Part shown: one piece after another, positions 4,923 through 8,797 of the stretch
Layout: each line of letters starts with the position of its first letter
Numbering within the stretch: position 1 is the stretch's first letter
Assembly: GCA_910580195.1 (NCBI GenBank)
Contig: CAJTWA010000025.1
Coordinates: 52,406 to 61,202, forward strand
DNA: 8,797 bases
Reading direction: 5' to 3'
Origin: an uncultured Lachnospiraceae bacterium
GTDB lineage: Bacteria; Bacillota; Clostridia; Lachnospirales; Lachnospiraceae
Notes under the pieces: generated by a model
What the model was told of the DNA's origin: nothing
Database searches by the model: none
Seen by the model: only the letters and a program-made list of their open reading frames with translations
Program-made: the position numbers and the translations under genes

Positions 4923-5329
4923 GAAACTTTAGGCTGGACGACGAGAGCGGACACCAAGAGGCGCTATTTAGCTGGGCGGCATACCAGCAAGGGCGTATGC
5001 CAGAGTTAGAGTATCTGCATCATGTACCAAACGGCGGCAAAAGGGATAAGGCGACAGCCACGGCGCTTAAGAGGCAGGGCGTTAAGGCGGGAGTGCCAGA
5101 CGTTGTGCTACCAGCAGTACGGGCAGGATACCACGGGCTATACATAGAGCTTAAGGCTGGTAAGAATACCACAACGGACAATCAGAAACGCTGGTTAGAG
5201 TATCTGCGGCAGCAGGGATATTATACGGCAGTGTGCTATAGCTGGCAGCTGGCAGCAGAACTGATAGAGCGGTATTTACTGCACCCAGAAGAGCTTACAC
5301 AAGAGCAGAAAACAATTACAATGCGCTAG
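4919..5329 (+). CDS. VRR-NUC domain nuclease
   Basis: ATG 4919 follows GGAAAGGAGAG (4899-4909) and gives 136 aa, a usual length for stand-alone phage VRR-NUC proteins (PF08774). An earlier in-frame ATG at 4853 lies inside the upstream gene. VRR-NUC enzymes are PD-(D/E)xK-type nucleases, often structure-specific. The core is visible: E14 in GHQEALF, HHVPNGG (34-40), GVPDVVLP with D61, YIELKAG with E77 and K79, then Q89 and W92 (NQKRWLEYLRQQGY). All key residues appear intact. It probably resolves or trims branched DNA during replication or recombination of this element, consistent with its place between rep and the partition genes. It ends with TAG, 26 bases before parA. Confidence 0.9.
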   Translation: MRNFRLDDESGHQEALFSWAAYQQGRMPELEYLHHVPNGGKRDKATATALKRQGVKAGVPDVVLPAVRAGYHGLYIELKAGKNTTTDNQKRWLEYLRQQGYYTAVCYSWQLAAELIERYLLHPEELTQEQKTITMR

Positions 5330-5355
5330 AGGCGGCGCAGAAAGAGAGGCAAAGA

Positions 5356-6144
5356 ATGAAAACAATAAGCATTTTAAATTTAAAGGGCGGCGTAGCCAAG
5401 ACCTTTACAGCGGCAAACATGGCGTATGAGCTTTACCGCAGGGGCTACAAAGTGCTGCTGCTGGATAATGACAAGCAGGGGAACTTAAGCAAGGCATACG
5501 GAAGATACGACGCAGAGAGCGTAGCGCCGATAACAAGGCTGCTTAGTGGGGACTGGGTACACCCAGACGAGATAATACAGCAGACCGATTATGAGGGCAT
5601 AGACATTGTAACGGCGAATATGTCACTATTTGGGGCTACATGGAATTTAACCAAAGAGGAAAGCGAAAACCAGCTATTACGGTATGAGCAGCTGGGGAAA
5701 TCCAAAATTGAGTATTACGGAGATTGTACCGTATGGGGCAAGTACGATTATTGCATTATAGATAACCCGCCAGACATAGGGCTTAACGTCTTAAATGCGC
5801 TGGCAATCACGGACGAGGTTATAGTACCCGTAAAGCTGGATAATTACGCTTTAGAGGGGCTGGACATTGTGGCAGAGCAGATAGAGGATATAAAAGCATT
5901 TAACCCAGCAATCAAACTGGCGGGCGTTCTGGTTACATCATACCAGAATACGGACGGGGAGAGCGCAGCCGTGGAGTGGCTGGAAGAGCAGGGCAAGTAT
6001 AATATTCTGGGGATTATCAGATATTCCAAGAAAGTAGCGGAACATTCTTTTAAGCGAATGTCAATTTATGAGTATAGCCCGTGCTGCGGGGCGGCGCAGG
6101 GGTACAAGAAATTTGTAACGGCATATACGGGGAAAGCGAGGTAA
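5356..6144 (+). CDS. parA: ParA-type partition ATPase
   Basis: ATG 5356 follows GAAAGAGAGG (5340-5349) at six bases; 262 aa, typical for short (type Ib, Soj-like) ParA without an N-terminal HTH. The deviant Walker A KGGVAKT is at 10-16, with the signature Lys at 10 and Ala in place of the usual second Gly. The Walker A' motif LLLDNDKQGNLS follows (34-45; D37, Q41). Walker B is IIDNPPDIGLNVL (134-146; D136). An insert-like stretch about 107-130 (RYEQLGKSKIEYYGDCTVWG) precedes Walker B. ParA binds nucleoid DNA as an ATP dimer and is driven by ParB to position the replicon. A cysteine-rich gene follows three bases after the stop, before parB. The ParA family call is secure; the exact subtype is inferred. 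Confidence 0.93.
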   Translation: MKTISILNLKGGVAKTFTAANMAYELYRRGYKVLLLDNDKQGNLSKAYGRYDAESVAPITRLLSGDWVHPDEIIQQTDYEGIDIVTANMSLFGATWNLTKEESENQLLRYEQLGKSKIEYYGDCTVWGKYDYCIIDNPPDIGLNVLNALAITDEVIVPVKLDNYALEGLDIVAEQIEDIKAFNPAIKLAGVLVTSYQNTDGESAAVEWLEEQGKYNILGIIRYSKKVAEHSFKRMSIYEYSPCCGAAQGYKKFVTAYTGKAR

Positions 6145-6147
6145 GGC

Positions 6148-6351
6148 ATGGCACATAAAGAGAGCTATTGCGCATATTGGTATTGCAGCAGAAACGGCGG
6201 TACTACGTGCTGGAACTGGGGCGGCAAATTTGCTGGGCGTGCCTGCCCGCAAAGCGACGCTTGCGAGCATTGGAGAACTTGCGAAATGTGTAACGGAGTA
6301 ATGGGACAGTGTAAGAAAAAGATTGAGATAGAGAGGCAGAAAGCGAGGTAA
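6148..6351 (+). CDS. Cysteine-rich small protein between parA and parB
   Basis: ATG 6148 follows GAAAGCGAGG (6132-6141) at six bases, with the parA stop inside the spacer. The 67-aa product has eight cysteines: C8, C13, C21, C33, C39, C45, C48 and C55, with aromatics and a GTTCWNWGGKFAGRACP core. C45-x2-C48 and the spacing suggest one or two zinc sites. The tail is basic and charged (KKKIEIERQKAR) and could touch nucleic acid. It sits within the partition operon, five bases before parB, so it is co-expressed. A third gene between parA and parB is unusual. It could be an operon regulator or an unrelated passenger; the family is not recognised. Confidence 0.75.
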   Translation: MAHKESYCAYWYCSRNGGTTCWNWGGKFAGRACPQSDACEHWRTCEMCNGVMGQCKKKIEIERQKAR

Positions 6352-6356
6352 AGAAT

Positions 6357-7472
6357 ATGGCAAAGTTTGGTATCAATGACATTTTGAACGCAAAGACAAA
6401 GGCAGCGGGAGCGCCTGCGGCGACAGAGGGCTACAAAGAGATTTATTTAAGCCCGTATGAGGTAAAGGCAGCGCCAGAGAACACGCACCAGAACTTAGAG
6501 AACATAGAGGAACTGGCAGACAGCTTTTTACACGTAGGGCAAGAGCAGCCAACGGTTTTAGCGAGGATAAAGGGCGAGTATTTCATAATCGACGGACACA
6601 GACGCAACGCCGCTAATATTCTGAATTTGGAGCGGGGGCATAAGGAGTATGAAAAAGTCCTTTACCGCTATATGGATATGAGCGAGGCTATGTATGAGCT
6701 GCGGCTACTGGCTGGCAACGGATATACGCAGCCGCTTACAGCCTATGAGAAAACAAGATTAGTAGAGCGCACCAAAGCGGCGCTGATGCGGGCAAAGGAA
6801 GAGGACGGGCTAGAGATACAAGGGAAAATGCGGGATTTGATAGCCGCTATGCTGAATGAGAGCAGCACCAACGTAGCCAGAATGGAGAGCATAAACAATA
6901 ACGCCACGCCAGAGGTAAAAGAGCAGCTTAAGAGCGGCAATATGGGTATCACTGCTGCTTATGAGGCTGCAAAGCTGCCGCCAGAAGAGCAGAAAGCTAT
7001 TGCTGATAAAGTGGCAGCAGGCGAGGACGTAAGGGCAAAGGAGATAGCGGCAAAGGTGGCAGAGAAAACAGCCGCCAAAGCTGCCGAGGACGCAGAGCAG
7101 GCGCAGCGGGATTACGAAAAGCAGCAAGAAGAGAGCGACAAAGAGATAGAAAAGGCAGAACGCAAGCGGGAAGAGGCAGAGGAAAAGGCAAAAGAGGCAG
7201 AGATAGCCGCCCAGCACGCAAAGGTACTACGGGAATGGGTAAAAGAGAGCGTAAGCGCCGCCACGAAAGCTGCCGCAGATGCCGTGCTAAAGGTGTCCGA
7301 AACGGACACGCCGCAGCAGGACTGGAATAATACAGAGTGGGTAGTATTTACCGCAAGGGAGATTATGCAGCAGGCAGACAAGGTAAGTGAGGACGATTTA
7401 TATTTACTGCATGACATTATGATACGCTGCCAGACAGAGCCGCAGGACACAGCGGGGGGGCAGAGCAGATAG
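6357..7472 (+). CDS. parB: ParB-like partition protein with long coiled coil
   Basis: ATG 6357 follows GAAAGCGAGG (6339-6348) at eight bases; 371 aa, longer than many ParB proteins (about 280-300). The N-terminal ParB/Srx-like CTP-binding domain covers about 28-105: IYLSPYEVK, an ENIEELADSFLHVGQEQPTV segment (48-67) with the conserved G-x2-QP-x2-V pattern, and the GHRRNAA motif (80-86). About 165-222 is the KorB/HTH-like DNA-binding region (NVARMESINNNATPEVKE, then GITAAYEAAKLPPEEQ). Residues 225-290 are an Ala/Glu/Lys-rich coiled coil, and 291-371 form a C-terminal domain. ParB loads on a centromere and spreads as a CTP clamp, stimulating ParA. A perfect inverted repeat lies inside the gene at 7293-7309. 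Confidence 0.88.
   Translation: MAKFGINDILNAKTKAAGAPAATEGYKEIYLSPYEVKAAPENTHQNLENIEELADSFLHVGQEQPTVLARIKGEYFIIDGHRRNAANILNLERGHKEYEKVLYRYMDMSEAMYELRLLAGNGYTQPLTAYEKTRLVERTKAALMRAKEEDGLEIQGKMRDLIAAMLNESSTNVARMESINNNATPEVKEQLKSGNMGITAAYEAAKLPPEEQKAIADKVAAGEDVRAKEIAAKVAEKTAAKAAEDAEQAQRDYEKQQEESDKEIEKAERKREEAEEKAKEAEIAAQHAKVLREWVKESVSAATKAAADAVLKVSETDTPQQDWNNTEWVVFTAREIMQQADKVSEDDLYLLHDIMIRCQTEPQDTAGGQSR
7293..7309. repeat. Perfect 7-bp inverted repeat inside parB
   Basis: GTGTCCG (7293-7299) and CGGACAC (7303-7309) flank AAA, coding for VSETDT near residue 315 of ParB. The length, perfection and place in the partition operon make it a candidate parS-like centromere or operator. It does not match the Bacillus parS consensus TGTTCCACGTGGAACA. 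A chance palindrome in coding sequence cannot be excluded. Confidence 0.4.
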
Positions 7473-7480
7473 CGGGGCAA

Positions 7481-7552
7481 ATGAGCTTTGAAGATTACCA
7501 GAAAGGCGGGCAGGCGGTAAATGAACAGACGGCAGCGGAAAAAGAAGAGTAA
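7481..7552 (+). CDS. Possible 23-aa peptide after parB
   Basis: ATG 7481 opens a 23-codon frame encoding MSFEDYQKGGQAVNEQTAAE followed by KEE. It lies 8 bases after the parB stop and overlaps the next gene's first 32 bases in another frame. The upstream GGGG (7474-7477) is only three bases from the ATG, so the ribosome site is weak. It may only serve as a coupling leader for the next gene, or not be translated at all. Confidence 0.3.
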   Translation: MSFEDYQKGGQAVNEQTAAEKEE

Positions 7553-7763
7553 GCAGCAGGAAATAACAATTTTCATAGGCTGCAAAATGGTAGCAAAGGC
7601 AGAGGACTACCGAAAAATGAAAAATAGTATAGAGTACCAGCTTAGAGCGGGCAGCGTAGTAGTGCTGCCTGCCTATCTGCACGTTGAGGCAATTATACAG
7701 CAGCGGGGCAGCAGGCGTATTGAGATTAAGCAGGAAAGCGAGGTAAAACAGCATGAAGTATAG
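7521..7763 (+). CDS. Small basic hypothetical protein, 80 aa
   Basis: ATG 7521 has GAAAGGCGGG (7501-7510) ten bases upstream. The N-terminus is strongly basic (MNRRQRKKKSKQQE), followed by a beta-like segment (ITIFIGCKMVAKAEDYRKMK) and a second beta stretch (SVVVLPAYLHVEAIIQQRG). No known motif is seen. The basic start suggests nucleic-acid contact, but this is inference. It overlaps the next gene by 11 bases; the GAAAGCGAGG site for that gene (7734-7743) is inside it. It ends with TAG. Confidence 0.6.
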   Translation: MNRRQRKKKSKQQEITIFIGCKMVAKAEDYRKMKNSIEYQLRAGSVVVLPAYLHVEAIIQQRGSRRIEIKQESEVKQHEV

Positions 7764-8283
7764 GCAGTGGAAAAAGAATTATAAAAAATTGCATGGAGTA
7801 AACCCGCCTTTAGAGCTGGATAAGCGCAAACAGCGCAGGCTTGCGAAAAAGGCAGTTAAGACTATAAGCTACATGGACTTTGCAGCAGTAGCCACAAGAG
7901 CGGCAGAGGCACTTACAAACGGTTTAGCGTCTTTTATGCGGGGGCTGGGCGGGGCTTTTGATACGGCAGGGACGGTATGCAGGAATGTTGCGGACAATGT
8001 GCAGCCGATAGAGATTAAAGGGCGTGTTTTCAGCTGGCAAGTGAGGGAATACGGCAGCAGTCATTATGCAGTGTATGAAATAAACGCACTGGGCGGCGCT
8101 GACGAGCTTAGAGCCATTACATACAGCCAAAAGGCGGCAGAAAAGATAGCGGAGATATTAGAGAGCGACCACTTAGAGCATATAAGGCAGACAAGCCCAG
8201 ATAGGATACAGCGCAGGAATGATGCAGCAGACAGCCTGCGGGCAGCAGTCATTACAGCATATGAAAGCGGGGTGCTAAAATGA
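7753..8283 (+). CDS. Phage-type hypothetical protein, 176 aa
   Basis: ATG 7753 follows GAAAGCGAGG (7734-7743) at nine bases. The N-terminal MKYRQWKKNYKKLHGVNPP is a motif I associate with small orphan proteins of Firmicute phages and prophages, where MKYR-x-WKK-x-YKK starts are frequent. Residues 38-90 look helical with a Gly-rich hydrophobic stretch (LASFMRGLGGAFDTAGTVC) that may contact a membrane weakly. Residues 90-160 appear alpha/beta with VFSWQVREYGSSHYAVYEIN, then a helix. No enzyme motif is recognised. The stop overlaps the next start in an ATGA junction, so both are probably translated together. Confidence 0.75.
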   Translation: MKYRQWKKNYKKLHGVNPPLELDKRKQRRLAKKAVKTISYMDFAAVATRAAEALTNGLASFMRGLGGAFDTAGTVCRNVADNVQPIEIKGRVFSWQVREYGSSHYAVYEINALGGADELRAITYSQKAAEKIAEILESDHLEHIRQTSPDRIQRRNDAADSLRAAVITAYESGVLK

Positions 8284-8705
8284 GTGAAAAAGGCGACGGC
8301 TGGATATACAGAAATCCTTTCCCAGAGCATGAGGAACTATTTAAGCGCATTGAGGCGGCATTAGGTTTTAATCTATTCGTATGGCAAAAAAGCTTTATAG
8401 TTATGGGACATTTCAGACAGTACGGAGAAACTACAGCAAGGATTTTAAGGGAATTGCTGGATACAGAGGCAGTGCCGTTAGATTATACAAGGCGGTGTAT
8501 GAGCCATAGAGAAGATTTTTATAGGCAGGAGCTTAGAAAGATACAAGAACGTCTGAAAGATGCAGGAATAAAAACAAGGGTAGTATTTTGGAGTGTAGGA
8601 GATAAACGGAGATATGCAGAGAGCTACAAGGGAACTTGTGAAAAGCGGGACTGTAGGCGCTGCCCGTTTCCACCGTGCCAGAAAGGAGAGGGCGGGCATG
8701 ACTAA
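8280..8705 (+). CDS. Phage-type protein with GETT loop and Cys-knuckle tail
   Basis: ATG 8280 overlaps the previous stop (ATGA) and has GCGGGG (8267-8272) seven bases upstream; 141 aa. Residues 10-66 (YRNPFPEHEELF, ALGFNLFVWQKSFIV, then RQYGETTARILRELL) resemble the start of a phage P-loop ATPase: a conserved WQ followed by a G-x-TT loop. The Walker A lysine is Glu50 here (GETT rather than GKTT), so ATP binding is doubtful. A charged helix (78-94) and a TRVVFW strand (99-104) follow. The C-terminus has C120-x4-C125-x2-C128-x4-C133, a possible zinc knuckle. The family looks phage-derived; function unknown. It overlaps the next gene by 8 bases. Confidence 0.7.
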   Translation: MSEKGDGWIYRNPFPEHEELFKRIEAALGFNLFVWQKSFIVMGHFRQYGETTARILRELLDTEAVPLDYTRRCMSHREDFYRQELRKIQERLKDAGIKTRVVFWSVGDKRRYAESYKGTCEKRDCRRCPFPPCQKGEGGHD

Positions 8706-8797
8706 TATTTTATTGATTATTGCAATTTTGCTGCTGGTAGATATTTACGGGCAGCTTAAGAAACTGAATGAAAGGCAGGGCAAGGAAGATGCAGGAA
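8698..8797 (+). CDS. Small membrane protein, truncated by window end
   Basis: ATG 8698 follows GAAAGGAGAG (8681-8690) at seven bases. The 33 codons present encode MTNILLIIAILLLVDIYGQL and then a charged segment (KKLNERQGKEDAG). Residues 3-15 are one transmembrane segment with the tail probably cytosolic. No stop is reached, so the size is unknown. It overlaps the preceding gene by 8 bases, implying coupling. The type is common among phage and plasmid accessory peptides. Confidence 0.6.
   Translation, partial: MTNILLIIAILLLVDIYGQLKKLNERQGKEDAG

Noticed and set aside
4764..7763. Possible amber (TAG) recoding: in-frame continuation after the TAG of the VRR-NUC gene and of parB meets the next ATG in an ATGA overlap, and the tRNA-like loop contains CTA.
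   Set aside because: No long gene in the window has an internal TAG, although recoded elements should show many. Each coincidence has about a one in three chance given ATGA starts, and the CTA is not placed behind a U33 in a normal anticodon loop.
312..8699. Numerous minus-strand open frames of 60-157 codons opposite + strand genes.
   Set aside because: They are mirror frames of purine-rich + strand genes, giving Leu/Ser/Cys/Pro-rich products without ribosome sites or known motifs.
1..8797. CRISPR array, rRNA, insertion-sequence ends, integrase attachment site.
   Set aside because: No regular spaced repeats, rRNA-like sequence, transposase or integrase, or paired terminal inverted repeats were seen.

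Overview
The window reads as part of a replication, partition and early-gene module of an extrachromosomal mobile element, most likely a phage-plasmid (plasmid-like prophage) or a related plasmid/ICE of a low-to-middle GC Firmicute, probably a Clostridia/Lachnospiraceae gut anaerobe. This host assignment is inference from style. Every supported gene lies on the + strand. The coding strand is strongly purine rich, and almost every start has a Firmicute-type Shine-Dalgarno (GAAAGGAG or GAAAG[A/C]GAGG). Genes are short, tightly packed and often joined by ATGA overlaps. The mix of a HUH rolling-circle initiator, ParA, ParB, VRR-NUC nuclease, a DUF4406-type protein and many tiny orphan proteins is typical of such elements. 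No capsid, terminase, integrase or conjugation gene is visible here.

Layout. Positions 1-132 are C-rich degenerate repeats, opposite in composition to the rest; they are G-rich and G-quadruplex capable on the minus strand. Two tandem intrinsic terminators (133-243) end just before the first ribosome binding site. Positions 268-1358 hold three small genes: an orphan, an IS30-like helix-turn-helix protein, and an orphan whose start appears disrupted by one extra A in an A6 tract. Positions 1359-1786 have no convincing protein gene but contain a tRNA-like cloverleaf (1384-1476) with perfect acceptor and good D and T arms but an abnormal, long anticodon region. Positions 1787-3652 encode a small membrane protein, a DNA methyltransferase C-terminal half lacking its catalytic motif, a small helical protein and a DUF4406-like enzyme with a cysteine tail.

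Positions 3653-3832 form a cluster of inverted repeats and TATCA repeats, a candidate double-strand origin, directly before the HUH initiator Rep (3833-4600). Then follow a tiny membrane protein, a tiny cysteine-rich protein and a VRR-NUC nuclease. The partition cassette is parA, a cysteine-rich small gene, then parB (5356-7472). A perfect 17-bp inverted repeat inside parB is a candidate centromere or operator. From 7481 to the end there are orphan small genes: a phage-type basic protein, a protein with a cysteine knuckle tail, and a truncated membrane protein running off the window.

Working together (inference): Rep would nick the origin upstream of its own gene and start rolling-circle copying with a host helicase. 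ParA/ParB would keep a low-copy circle stably inherited. VRR-NUC, the methyltransferase-like protein and the DUF4406 protein are probable DNA or nucleotide metabolism accessories.
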